Positions 22,621 to 35,109 of a stretch of DNA of 64,000 nt are shown piece by piece. The notes beneath the pieces are model-generated. The model did no database searches, was not told the DNA's origin, and saw only the letters and a list, made by a program, of their open reading frames with translations. The stretch is from Lagopus muta. Its lineage: Eukaryota; Chordata; Aves; Galliformes; Phasianidae. Location: positions 19,603,501 to 19,667,500 of the forward strand of contig NC_064443.1 of the NCBI RefSeq assembly GCF_023343835.1, given 5' to 3'. Both the position numbers and the translations under genes were made by a program. The first letter of the stretch is position 1. Every line of letters starts with the position of its first letter.

Positions 22621-23591
22621 GTAATCAAATAATTTTCTTTTTAGCTGATTCTAACTTTCTTTCTAAAGATTGCTCTGAGACAAATAGCCTATGCAATAAT
22701 CTCAGGGCTGTAATCGCCTGTTTTAAAAATGCACAGAACTTCACAACACTGTGCATTTAAGTTCTTTATGCTTTATGTCAAGCTAAATGATTTGTATGGT
22801 AATATTAAAGATACATTCCATTCTGTTGAAGGAACCCCACTTACTGGGAAATAAATCAGTGGTAAGTGCCTTAGAAATTCCAGCGTTTAGCTAGAAGAAA
22901 TAGACAAACACTTGTTATCTAGGCAAACAGTAATAGAGAATCTGATGATTATTATGTGTCTGAAAAATGTGTGATGGTTTCCCAATGAAATAAATCTCCG
23001 TAGCTACACAGCACAGCTATCTTCTTAAGCAGAAGAAGATATATATATCTACAAGCAGCTGCTTCAAATGCATAGAAAGAAATATTTAAAAACTAACAGG
23101 CTAGTGAGACCAGGCTTTATCTGAAGGCAGAATGGAAGTGCTGTAAATCACAACATCATTTTAAAAAGAACCCATCGCAAAGGAATTGCCTGGTGGGCAT
23201 TGCTAGTGCAAGTACACATCTGTGCACCTCATGCATGGCAACAGTTAATACAGTGTTTAAGAGGGAAATTATTTTTGCCTCTTTACAAAAGAAAAAACAA
23301 AATCTCTGGCTTTCAAATAATCTGTACAACATGAAGTTAGATGTTTGAAGTGTTAATTTATACATATAAGAAAAAAATGAACAAGTGCCTGGTTCCAATT
23401 ATGAGGAATTTACATATTCTTGGAAGAATATAACAGAAAACAGGAGGGATCTTCATAAGACACTTCAGTCTACGTATCAGTGACAAATTTCTTTTTCAGT
23501 GTCTGGAATCATGGCCATTATTTCTAGATTTATTTAACTCCATCCTCCTCTCCCACTGTTCTCTCTCCCATGGAAGTTTCAGGAAATCAGA

Positions 23592-24026
23592 ATGCCATCT
23601 ATCCAGCTGCCAGTGCTACTCCTTTGCCTGACCTTGTCTGGTGTTTGCCTCAACGGCAAGCAGTCCCCTCCAGAAGTAAGTGAAAAAATGGGAAGAAGTT
23701 CCCTGGATGACATCCTGCAGAGATCTAGGAGCCACATGCTTCCATCTGTTGTCAAGAAAGTTGAGAAGAAAGAAGAGATGAATAAAGGTATATATAACAT
23801 TGGGGACATCCCTATAGAAATATTGGTGTGCTCCTTGGCTGAGATTATTAGTCAGTGTATTTATTTCACAGACTCTAATTGCGTATATTCATTACTCTAA
23901 CAAAGAGAAGGAAATGGGCACACAGTCTGTTGTAATACACTGACACAGTTCTCAAAAGAGGCTTTCTTCTCTAAGATCTCCCAGCTTAAGCAGTACCACA
24001 GCATTACTAAGTAATCTGCTGTATGG

Positions 24027-24057
<31 letters not shown>

Positions 24058-25577
24058 AAAAAAGGTAGAAGCCAGCCACGATATCTGCCTATCTGGCAAC
24101 CTTTTTTGTAGAGAAACCCTAAAAGGACTCATGGAAGACATTCCCCACTTTTAGACCTTGTACCTAATGAGGTAGGAGTGCTCCCATTCACCTATTGCCT
24201 CAACCTTCAAGCCTCCACACTCCAACAAAGATGGGCTTTACTATGGCTGGGAATGTAGAGGCAGCATTAGTGTCACCTGATAGCTTGCAGATGCTCTTTT
24301 CTCACCAGTCACAGCACTGGAAGCAAATCAGGCTCAGTGGCAAGCAGCAGCACACAGGGGCTTGCCACCAAAGAGGAGCACAGAGACCTTGAAGAGTGGG
24401 AAGAGGAGCTGGCCTCAAGTGGCCTTGGAAAGAGACTTCCTGCCTCTTCACATGAATGCTGAGAATTTGTGACATCAAACTAAGATCTGAAATATTAAGC
24501 AGAGCTTAAGAATAAGAAAGAGATACCAATAGAGTTAGGATAGTTGGAAATACTGACTTCGCATTCAAATGTACACACTCCTGCTTCTACTCTTACCTCA
24601 GCCCCACCTTTTCTCCATCTCATGACAATGTCTAGCTTTTCCTGTGTACCCAGCTACTGCAGCTGATCTCTGCCAGCTGCCCTGTATCTTCAGCTCACCT
24701 CGTTTCAAATCAACACACCAAACTTTGTTATTGCATGCATTCCCACTTTTTTGCAGCTAGTTCCTAACACATCAATCCATCCTTGGTAAAAATGTGTCAG
24801 AATTGTTTTGACAGAGGCCCTGCGGATTGATCAAATTCAAGACCACTGTTAACAATGTAATTAAATGCGTATAACGAACAGCAGACTATGATCTGTACTC
24901 CACAGACCTTAGTACTCCACAGACTCACACTTCAAGTTCTTTAGTGAGGATTTATAGGGGTTAATTAACATTATTCTTCTCCTTGGACAGAATTAAATGT
25001 GCCTCTACCACAACGGCTTTCCAAAAGACAACATCCTGGAAAAAGATACATAAGCGACCTAGAGAAGAGACAGCATCCTGGAAAAAGAAATGCTGAAGAA
25101 GAGGCATCTTTTGGAGACATTCAGAAGAGACAGAATTTAGGGAAAACAGAAGTAGAAGGCTACCTTGCCAACTACCTGGAGCTGAAAAAGCGACAGCATC
25201 CTGGCAGAAGGTCACTGTGGGACCAGTCCACTGACATCTCTAGTTCACAGCTAACTTACTTAAATGAGTTATCCAGGAGGCAGCATCCAGGCAGAAGATA
25301 TCTGATGTATAAGCACCAGCATCCTAGCAAGAGAAGCTGGAATGATGAGCTAGACCTAGATGATCAAAACTGGGAGAAACACCAGCACTTTGGAAAAAGG
25401 GACAGGGATTCTGACAGCCCAGATCATGCAGGTCCCTGTGATCTTCAGCAGTCTGCCATTTGTAACAAAGGCAGCTTGTTACTTGACTTAGCAGAAAAAT
25501 TTAGTAAAGAGAGGTTAGAAGAAAAACGTCAGCACCCAGGAAGGAGGTCAGCACGGGAGAACAAAACAGAGGAATGA
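23592..25577 (+). CDS. TRH: Pro-thyrotropin-releasing hormone (TRH precursor)
   Basis: Encodes the secreted precursor of TRH (pyroGlu-His-Pro-amide), made in hypothalamic neurons and cut by prohormone convertases. Two coding exons: 23583-23787 (ATG at 23592, donor AAG/GTATAT) and 24991-25577 (acceptor GGACAG), joined inside a GAA codon, giving 260 residues. Residues 1-22 ([20 protein letters not shown]...) form a signal peptide. Five intact units with paired basic residues and the amidation glycine lie at residues 79-82, 93-96, 134-137, 163-166 and 246-249. Three decayed units follow the same spacing: QNLGKT (113-118), HQHPSKR (174-180) and HQHFGKR (196-202). The spacers are acidic. The two-coding-exon layout with all units in the last exon is the known vertebrate TRH structure. 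Both splice junctions keep frame, so the call is firm. Confidence 0.97.
24027..24063. repeat. Poly(A) tract in TRH intron 2
   Basis: Two runs of 18 A separated by one G. It is simple sequence in the 1.2-kb intron between the TRH coding exons. Length is likely to vary between individuals. Confidence 0.9.
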
Positions 25578-26450
25578 GAAAGTAATTCTTTATCATTTGA
25601 ATATGGTGAAGTAAAATGACAGAACAAAAAAAAATGTTTATTCCCTTCTGGCTTCCTGCTGCTGACCTCCAAACCTATCTTTCAGTGAGTGAGTGTCCTC
25701 ATCTAAACCAGTGGTTTTGTCACACACCTCAAGTAAAGGAACTGGGAAGCACTCAGCTGAATAGAATAGGTGAGTAGTGTGCTTTCACCTCCCTCACTCT
25801 GTGAAATTAAGAATAGTCAGTTCCTTTATGGGCCTAGAGCCTAGAATATTCATGTTACCTGTGAACTACAACAGGCTCTTTAATATTCGTTCTGATGTTA
25901 CTATACTAATTACATCATTTCCTTTCGTGTCAGTGAAATCAGTACATGATTGGGAAAAAAAAAAAGGAACATATGCAAATGATTTCAAAATGAAACTGAA
26001 AGGCTTTTCAATTCTAAATCATACGTTAATGAGACCTCATGCATTACAATCTATCCAAACAATAAGAACTGAACAGATAAGGAGACTGCTCCAACTGCAA
26101 CAGATAAGATGACTGGCTTCATACTTTGACTTGGAACTGAAAATTTCATGAAGGAAGCTGCAGAGTACAAAGGGTTATTGCATCCCAGAATAACTCAATC
26201 TCCCAGTTGTGAAGTTGGCTGTGTACACCTCACCTTAGAGCCTCCATCCTGATGTGTTAACATTTCAGTCATTCTCCTTGAAATAGGTCTTCTCTTTAGA
26301 TATGTAAAATGGAAACAAAAAGAAAATCCTTTCTTCTGTCAGGATTTCTGAGCTCTTCCCTCTCAAAGGAATGCTTTCCCTTCTGTGATGAGACTCACAA
26401 AAGTGTTTATTTGATATAAATGATTCAATAAACATAAAAAGTAAACTCTG
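25578..26450 (+). other. TRH: TRH 3' UTR with candidate poly(A) signal
   Basis: The region follows the TGA at 25575-25577. An AATAAA at 26427-26432, followed by a T/G-rich stretch (CTTACTGGTTGTGC, 26456-26469), is the first convincing canonical signal. It would give a 3' UTR near 870 bp. An A9 run at 25627 could cause false priming. Confidence 0.4.
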
Positions 26451-29400
26451 CGTCCTTACTGGTTGTGCAAAGCATACTGTAGTAGAGAGAAAAAAACAAT
26501 CCAAGCTAAGTCAAAATAAATAAATGAACACTAGGAGATACTTTTCTAGGTAGAAGCTTCTTGCATGCTGGTCAGCCCTTGTTTATTTGTAAGACTGGTT
26601 TGCTAGCAAACAAATATATTCCCTTTTAAAATCCACTACCTGTATGACACACAGGAACAGACAGCGGGGTTAAACCCATAGACATTTTGTCACCCAGTTC
26701 ATAAGGAACTTCAGATGTTTGAGTCTGGTCTTGGCAGTGGTTAGAAGCAGACTTGTTTTGAACAAAAGAAGAAAGCTCAACTGATCTATGCTGCTCAAAC
26801 CTTCTGAGTTCCATGACCTTTTGCAACTTAGTTATACAGCAAGTCATGCTAGCATGTAAATCACTGAAGAGGAAAACGAGAATTCAGTGTGATTGATTGT
26901 GATTGATTACTACGCGCACACATACATGTCTCTTAGAATTGTATAAGCAATCATTTATCTGAAATTAAAATACCTCTATATGTATTTGCATGGTCTGCAA
27001 ACACCAGTCTTCTGTGTTTTGTTCAAGGTCTCCGTTTTATAAAGATGTCATTACGTGAGGTACGTACCTCATGCACTGTACTAGCAGTAGAGAGAACAAA
27101 AATTACAACTCCCATTTCCTGTTCACAAGCCTAAACATAAGATCTACTGATTTTTGCAACTAATGCATATTTACTGTGAATTGAGAGTTATTCACATTAC
27201 TTTCCTGTACACTTGAATAGGTTACACCATATTTCACTAGAATGTTATTTTTTAAAGAACGAGCATGTTCTCTACTCACAGTGATCTCTCTCAATATCGT
27301 CAAAGCATGTGAAGTACCTCCAATGTTCCTTCTAAAACTGACTGCTTCCTCACTCTGTCTCAGAGCACTTCCTCAGCTACAGAAATCAGTGATGCCAGTG
27401 GGCTTAGCTACCTTGAAGAATAATTAACCACATCAGCAAGCTTGACTGAAGTTAAATGCTCCCAGGCCGATCAATGCCCAGCATGGTCTATCGAACAATC
27501 TGTAACTCCAGAGATAATACAGCGTTTGATATATGACAACTGGCAGACCTCTTCGTTGACAGGGGCTTTCTGATTAATGAACGCAGAACAAATCCTCAGA
27601 GGGGTGAGATGGGAGCACACTGTACTGCCTGAGTTTCTTTAGCATATTTTCACTGTAAGGTGCCTTTTAAAATGTTCAGGTTTCATTTCAAAAGGGAAAA
27701 AAAGATTCATCTAAAGAATACCATTTCATATAAGATTTCCTGCAAGGAATGAATGCTTCTTAAATATCAAGAAAACTTGGTAGTACTACACAATACCACC
27801 AATACTTGCTAAAATATATCTATAAAATAAGGGGGAAAAAACAGGAAAGAAATAATTACCAAGTGAGTAAATGGGCAATAGCAAAAATGCATACCAGTAT
27901 AAAGATTGTGCTTGCGAGACAAGGATGCTGTGGAATGGCTAAACAAAAGCCAGGGTTGAGGAAGGGGTAGAAGGGGGGGATTGCCTGAGATCAAAGTTGC
28001 TATAGTGCAGCTGCAAACAGCTGGTTTGTCCTACTTGGTTTTGCTCATACAATCTGCCATCCTGAGAAAATCACATACAAAATTTATTACCAATAAATCA
28101 ATCATTTATTAAGAAGTGTGTTCTCCCACTGTGGTTAGTGAAAGCTAGCACAGATTATTTTATGCAAGTCTATTTTTTCCATTAGCTGTACTTTAGGCTC
28201 TGAGTGCTTCAGTGCATACAGAACTGCCAGGTTAGGCCAGAGGATCATCATCTGTTCAAAAGCTCTCACCATGACAGTTTTGAAGGAATTGATTTTATTG
28301 GTTTAGAGCTTTGGTTTTTTTTTTCTCCCCAAAAGCAAAATCTAAGCTGACAGCAATTTACTGTAAATCAGATTTATCATTACTTCATAGAATCATAATT
28401 ATTATTACATCTACAATTTTTAAAATCTCCCTTGATTTGGAGCTCGTCTGGCTGGAATAACGTAAGCAGACAGACACTAGGAGAGCTCTGACCTATTTCA
28501 ACTACTTTCCTGAAGTTTCACTACTGTAACAAAAGATCTTTGGAAAATGACAGAAACACTCCCAGGGATTCCTGGGCATATGTAAATAATTCCCATCCCA
28601 GCTATTGAGACACTGAGCAGTTGATTACAAAAGAACAGTAGAAGAGTCTTCAGAATGAGCTTTGTTTTCAAAAGGAGGGGAAAGTTGGAGCAAACAAACT
28701 GTGCAATTAACATTTCCTTCTTTTTTAACTGCTCTGACCATTACTGTTCTATTCCCCCCCCCCTACACTTTTGCTAAACTATTGTAATTAGCTCGTGCTG
28801 AGTGTTTCCAAGGGAAGGTACCCTTTATTACTACTTTTAATGACTCTTACTTGGAGAAAGTTCAACAACAAACTTAACGCCATAGCTGAAGCAGAGTCAC
28901 TACTTGAATGGTAACTCAGCTAATGCTAACCTGCCAACTAAAATTTCCAGGTACCTGTCAGGGCACTGCTGTGAATGAAAACTACAAAAAAAGCAGCTGT
29001 AGCAATTGAACAGATCAATACAATGGGAAAGGCAGTAACAACAAGGGCAAGACGATGAAAGGACTAGCACAATGGAGAGGTGCTACAAAGGAAGGGAATT
29101 AGATTGCTCACCCGCATCAAAGGATTCTAGGATTGAAGTGGAAAGCTTCACCAACGAAGAATCTCCATGCAGAGACCCTTCCCCCGTGGAAGACAGCCCC
29201 TACATGAGCTCGGAGAGAGGTGCAGCCAAGCTGTACCCCTTCCTGTCACACCGCTGAATTGTTTTCACCTGTGCTCCCAGGGCTGACCCAGTCCTTTCCC
29301 CAGGTGCTCAATCAAAGATTCACGCTGTGAGTCAACAGTTCCCATACAGCAGTCAAGTGGAGAAGCACAGCAAGTACAGCCTGAACACAGATATGACAGA

Positions 29401-32400
29401 AAAAGATATAGAGGGGAGCATACTTGTTTTTTGGAAATAGATGGACAGTATTCACTCAAGTGCTAAAGCCCCACTTTCAACAAGAAGAGAGTGAAGGCCC
29501 CACTCTTACAGGAAGGATTCATTCTTGCAAGGAAGGATTCAGGCTGAACACAGAGGTCTCTGATAAAGATAGATGGAGAAGTTCCTTGAGAACACTGTGC
29601 TACCTACAGCTCCCTCACTGAGACAAAGCATGTCAGATACTAATCTCATGTGCTGATCTTAGCCAGAAGGTAACGACAGCTCTGAGTTCACTGCAGCCAC
29701 TTTCATTTGAGCTGACACTAGTGAGCCAGACAAGAAAGCTGGCACAAGAAGTGCTTGGTGACATGAGTAGCACCTTCCTTTGCTACTCACAGGTAACAAA
29801 ACATTATGCCTTCCTCATGTTCACATGAAAAGATGGCAATCTGGTCTGAAAAAGGACAAAACTGGAAAACACACAAATACTCCCGCAAAATGGGATGGAG
29901 GTAAACCAGGTATCAATTTGTCATATCAGAGGAATTTAGTTTATTGCCATCATTAATGGATATCCTACCTGAATGTAAATGAGTATGACTCAGTACAAAC
30001 ATTTTAATAGATAAAAGATATTATGGAAAATGTGAAATCGTGAGAAGCAAAACAAAGGAAAGTGACCTTCTTTGAATAGGATATCTGAAAGATGATTGTT
30101 TTAAAGAAATTTCCACAGAGAAATGTATGCTTCCACCATCAGTTCCCTTTTGACTCTGAAACCACTGCTGATATGTAAGATGCCTGAAGGAACTATTGTT
30201 AAAAAAAAAAAAAAAAAAAAAGAGGGGGAGAAGGAGGAAGGCAGAAGAAAAAAAGATGACAAAAAATAGAATCAGACTGCACAAAAAATTCTCAGAGACA
30301 AAGCAGCCAAGAAAAAAAAACCAAGCACGCCACTAGGAGAAGCTCTTTGGCAGGTTGTATTGAAGAGGACATCAACAGCAGCCCTGCTGAAGAACCACAA
30401 ATCATTCATTGTTAAGCAGCCTCTTCCTTTTGTGAAGCAAGCAGGTAGCAGTGAGGAGGTATTCCACTTACTGACTTCAGATGCGCTGCTCAAATGGGAA
30501 TTGGCTCCTAAACAACTGTGTAGGCAGAACAGAACAGAGGCTGCCCAATATGGGCCTCCTCGAAATCTGAAATGGATCTCAAACATCATCTAGACGTTGT
30601 GGTGTACAGATCCTACAGTTACAACATTAAATAAAATGTAAACACGGGAATTCTGATTTTTCTGCTTCTCTTTATAATGTAGCTGCTCTATTTAAAATGG
30701 TGCTATTCCACAAAATTCAATACCAGTAGCCCAGAATCTTTTGCTGTGTCAAGGGAAGAGATAAATTTGTATGGACAGCAGGCCTGCCAGTACTGAAGCA
30801 GTTAAAAGGCACATCAGGTAAATGGGGCTCAACAGTTAAGTCAGCTGCAGCTCTCACAAATCATCACGCTGTCAATTTTGATTGATGAGTCTGTAAACAT
30901 AGGAAAATCATAGTTTTGGCATAGAAACATAACTCCTATAATCTCTTTGCAGACTAATTAAACAAGTACTCTTTCTATCAAAGTGTTTACTGTAAGACAA
31001 ATCGAGTACACTGAATATATGAGGTTCATTAAAATTAACAGAGATTTGCAATCCTTTTATTTCTCTCAAAAAAAAACCAACAACAAAAAAACCTACAACA
31101 AAATGTTAGTTTAGACCCATCTAATCAAAACTAACCAACCAAAAAAATTGTTTTCTCATACAAATGAAAATCAAATCATTTTGCATTACTGAAAATATTT
31201 TGCACTACCCATTTCAATTTTAGAAGGTTTACTTTTTCTTTTTTTTCCAATTTATCATTAAATTACAAAATTGAATTTAGGCCAATTTCAAAACAGAACT
31301 TCCATTTAGATTGAGTAGCTGTTTAGTTCAGGGAATGCTTGGGAAGACGATTTTGTTTTTCTACTCTTTGCTTCTGCCTCAAAGGCTGTATTGAACTCAA
31401 CATCATAAATTTTCAGATCGGGTAAACTTTTTTTGTGTGTCAGTGAGTAAACCATATTTATGCAAAAATGCTTCACTACATTTCTTGAGAAGCAGACAGG
31501 CATTATAAAGAATTACCCCTGGTCTACATTTACTTCTCTTATGCTGTGATCAGATTCCATTATTTTACATTCCAGTTCCACTGAAGTTATTACAAGAAGT
31601 CAAAGAACATAAGAGAACCCAACTGACATGTATTTCTAACGGGACTGCTCCACGGCTATAGGGCTGACACTTTCCATCTTTTCACTCTCCTCTTGGGTAT
31701 TAGTAGCAATGGCCAAGTCAGCACCAGACCACGTCCCAACATTCACCACTGTAGGTATTACAACAGCTCATTTATGCCAACACAAACCAAGGTTATTCCC
31801 TACCGCTTTCTTGACGATATACAAACCCAAATTTTGCTTTGGGAATGGATACCACTCACCACATCACTACATCTGTTGTGCTAACTTTCTCTATTGCTTC
31901 TATAAATCTCTCTAAGAGACATCCTATAAGAGTTTCTCTGAAAGTGTTCATACTTCCATAAAGATCCAAATCCTATTAGACAGATGCAGTCGCTTAATGG
32001 GAAGTGAGTTCCTCAGAAAGTGCTAAAAATAATTTATATGCATAAATATGCAAATAGCATTTATGTTTCAAAGTGTTGAATGAAATTCCCCTTTTCAAGA
32101 ATGACCTACGCAATACGGTGTTGTTATTCAAAACAATTAGTTTAGCGAAATTTAATCTCAAAGGCATAACATGCAAAAGAACACAATTAACAAACTAAAG
32201 ACTCAGTGAAATGTTTGATTTGTAATAGACATCTCAGCACATTACCTTACTCATCACAACTCACTGCAGCCAGCCCTTGTTGCTGTGCTGTTTGAATTCA
32301 ACATTAAGCTACTGGACTTTAATTGCTGTATTTACCACTTTAATGAGCTTTTAGAATTATCCTACTGAAAATAAGCAGTTATTGAAGCTACAGAGAAAAG

Positions 32401-33079
32401 CATATTAAAAAAAAAAAAAAAAAAAAAAAGTGTGCTCTTTGGTAGTCTCCCTCTTCTTTTTACTTGACTCTTACTACTTCTGAATGACAGACCAGGAGAG
32501 GGCTGAGCTTGCAGAATCGTTGGGTCGCTGGCCTCGCAGCTTTCAGGCAGTATTATGGTTTAGTAGCACTGTGTGCTGTGAAATCCACTGCAAAGAGCCC
32601 CAGCAAGTCCTCGATCGTTCTCAGACAGACTTCTTGTGCCACCTAGTGACGAACGCTTCTTCCATTCTGCACATCTCTTTTCCTGCCCCCTCCTTACTCT
32701 CATATTAGCAAGCCATACTTCTGATTAAATCAACAAAACACACACACACAACAGGAAGAAGAAAACTGAAATGCCTACAGCCACATCATCACAGGTCCTG
32801 CACCTAATTTTGTATTTTTAACTCATTTCCACTACCACTTCTCTCTACATACTTCCTCCCATCCAAGCCCAGATCTCACTGCCCTTTTCTATCTCTTCAG
32901 CTCTTGCCAACTTCCCAAAGGCACCTGTACATATGGAGGATTCCTTCACTGGCTCAGTGTGTTACAGATCACTGGCCCCAGCAGAGGTCCAAACAAAAGG
33001 GGCAGGTAACAACAAAGGGACAGGTAGTTGGTTTGACCTGAGTTTGCACCAGGCACGAGTTGTCTCAGTGCCAGAATTG
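26451..33079. other. Intergenic stretch between TRH and RBSN, no gene seen
   Basis: About 6.6 kb of AT-rich DNA without a supported exon. Visible items are a 16-bp perfect palindrome TGAGGTACGTACCTCA at 27056-27071, poly(A) runs at 30201-30221 (21 A) and 32407-32429 (23 A), and a C-run near 28755. A frame at 29072-29257 (61 residues, rich in Ser, Glu and Pro) has no recognised relative. No CR1 copy is evident before 33080. Confidence 0.4.
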
Positions 33080-34150
33080 AAGAATCATAGAATCATCAAG
33101 ATTGGAAAAGACCTCCAAGATCATCTAGTGCAACCATGCCCACTGATCATCTCCCTCATTGCCAAATCTCTGCCTTCCTTGAACACCTCCCAGGGACAGG
33201 GTATCAACCACCTCTCTGGGCAGCCTGTTCCAGTGCCTGACCACTCTTTTGGAGAATGAATTTTTTCTTAATATCCAACCTGAATCTCCCCTGGCACAAC
33301 TTGAACCTATTCCTCCTAGTCCTATCCCTATTTACATGGGAGAAGAGGCCAACCAACACCTTGCCACAACCTCCTTTCAGGGAGTTGTAGAGAGCTGCAA
33401 GGTCTCCCTTGTGCCTCCTCCTCTCCATACTGAACAATCCTAGCTCACTCAACTGTTGTGAGGTGTTCCTGACACCTCACAACTTTGTTGTCCTTCTCTG
33501 GATACACTCCAGGGCCTCCATGCCTTTCTTGCAGTGAGGGGCACAAATGGAACACAGTACCTGAGGGGTGGCCTCACCAGAGCTGCATACAGGAGGATGA
33601 TTACCTCCCTGCTCCTGCTGACAACACTATTTCTTATACAAGCTGGGATGTCACTGGCTTTCTTAGCCACCTGGGCACACTGCTGGCTCACATTTACCTG
33701 AGTGTCAACCAACACCCTCAGGTCCATTTCCTCCACACAGTCTTCCAGCCACTCTGCTTCAAGCCTACAGCACTGCAGGGGGTTGTTGTGGCCAAGGTGC
33801 AGGACCCAGCAGTTGGTGTTGGTGGTCCTCATCCCATTGGCCTTAGCCCAGCCCAGCCTGTCCCAATCCCTCTGAAGGGCCTTCCTACCCCCAGGCAGAT
33901 CGACACTTCCTCCCAGCTTGGTGTCATCTGCAAACTTACTAAGGGTCCACTCAATCCCACTGTCCAGGTCATCAATAAAGACATTAAAGAGGCCAGGCCC
34001 AAATACCAATCCTCAGGGAACACCACTCATGACTGGTTGCCAGCTAGATTTAACTCCATTCACTGCCACTCTCTGGACCCAGCCCTCCAGCCAGTTCTTT
34101 ACCAAGCACTGTGCAAGTGAAAGGCTGCCAGCTTCTCTAGGACAACGTTT
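33080..34150 (-). mobile_element. CR1 LINE fragment with partial reverse transcriptase
   Basis: Minus-strand CR1 with its 3' end on the left (GAATCATAGAATCATCAAG at 33083). Going right, it covers the 3' region and the C-terminal part of ORF2. The frame at 34009-33449 includes the reverse-transcriptase signature FADDTKLGG and the downstream [11 protein letters not shown] region. It passes by frameshift into a second frame at 33452-33204 ([20 protein letters not shown]). Frameshifts and 5' truncation make it inactive. At about 1.07 kb it is the longest CR1 in the window. Confidence 0.93.
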
Positions 34151-34511
34151 CTCTACGAAGCTGCATAAAACCCAGGGAGATCCTGCCACAGCAAGTGAAC
34201 CCTGGAATACATTGAGCCTCAGGCTGGTTCCTGCTCTCTTTCTCCAAGGAGAGGAACACAAGAAGGAAAAACAGTGCCGAGTTGCTCAAGGTTCATTCTC
34301 TTCAAGCATTATACTAGCTTAACTCCACACACATGCCTATGCAATGCAATGAGAAAACCTAGGAGCTCTGTGAGATGCTTATGGAAAAAAGACTTTTCCA
34401 GATCCAGACTATTGAGCACATCCTAGCAGGTCTGTTCAACCTGTGCTTCAAATCCTTCCAGACAAATCAGGGAGAGTCTAGAAGTGTACTTTTTACATAA
34501 CAGCAGCATGA

Positions 34512-35025
34512 AAAGCTAGCCAGGGTTGGAAGGGACCTCGAGGATCATGAATCTCCAACCCCCCTGCTGCATGCAGGGCCACCAACCTCCACATTTAATA
34601 CTATACTAGGCTGACCAGTGCCCCATCCAACCTGTCAAGGGCCCCATCCAACCCCATCAAGGCCTTGAACACCTCCAGGGATGGACGGGGCATCCACAGC
34701 CTCTCTGGGCAGCTGTTCCAGCACCTCACCACTCTCTCTGTAAAGAGTTTCCCCCTGACATCCAATCTAAATCCTGTTTTACATGTCAGTAGTGCCCCTG
34801 CCACAGGCTGAGTCCAATCTAAATCTCCCCTCCCTCAACTTCAAACCATTTCCCCTTGTCCTGCAGTTATCAACCCTTTCCAGGAGTTGATTCCCCTCCT
34901 GTCTGTAGGCTCCCTTTAGGTACCAAAGGCTGCAATGAGGTCACCCCGCAGCTTCTCTTCTCCAGGCTGAACAAGCCCAGCTCCATCAGCCTGTCTTTGT
35001 AGGGGAGGTGCTGCTGCCCCCTGAT
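34512..35025 (-). mobile_element. CR1 LINE fragment abutting the RBSN promoter
   Basis: A second minus-strand CR1, from a different subfamily (AGGGTTGGAAGGGACCTCGA at the left). The 3' body text includes 'ccttgaacacctccagggatgg', 'cagctgttccagcacctc' and 'cttctcttctccaggctgaacaagcccagc'. It contains local duplications: CCCCATCCAACC occurs twice within 30 bp, and CCAATCTAAATC occurs twice about 55 bp apart. It stops about 100 bp before the GC-rich RBSN promoter block. Confidence 0.9.
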
Positions 35026-35109
35026 CATAAATCAGTTCCATCGTAAGAGTTTGATTTCCCATTACGGTTTTGCAGGATGGTGGAATTACAAATACAAAAT
35101 AGGTCAGAT

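Noticed and set aside
29072-29257. Ser/Glu/Pro-rich 61-codon plus-strand frame
   Set aside because: No known relative and no supporting splice sites. I considered an LTR fragment but could not find LTR ends.
30201-32429. Poly(A) runs as tails of processed pseudogenes
   Set aside because: The sequence before each run shows no spliced gene copy or target duplication. CR1 does not make poly(A)-tailed retrocopies, so such pseudogenes are rare in birds.
33449-34009. 186-codon minus-strand frame as a host gene
   Set aside because: It contains the CR1 reverse-transcriptase signature FADD and is followed by a frameshift. It is a LINE remnant.
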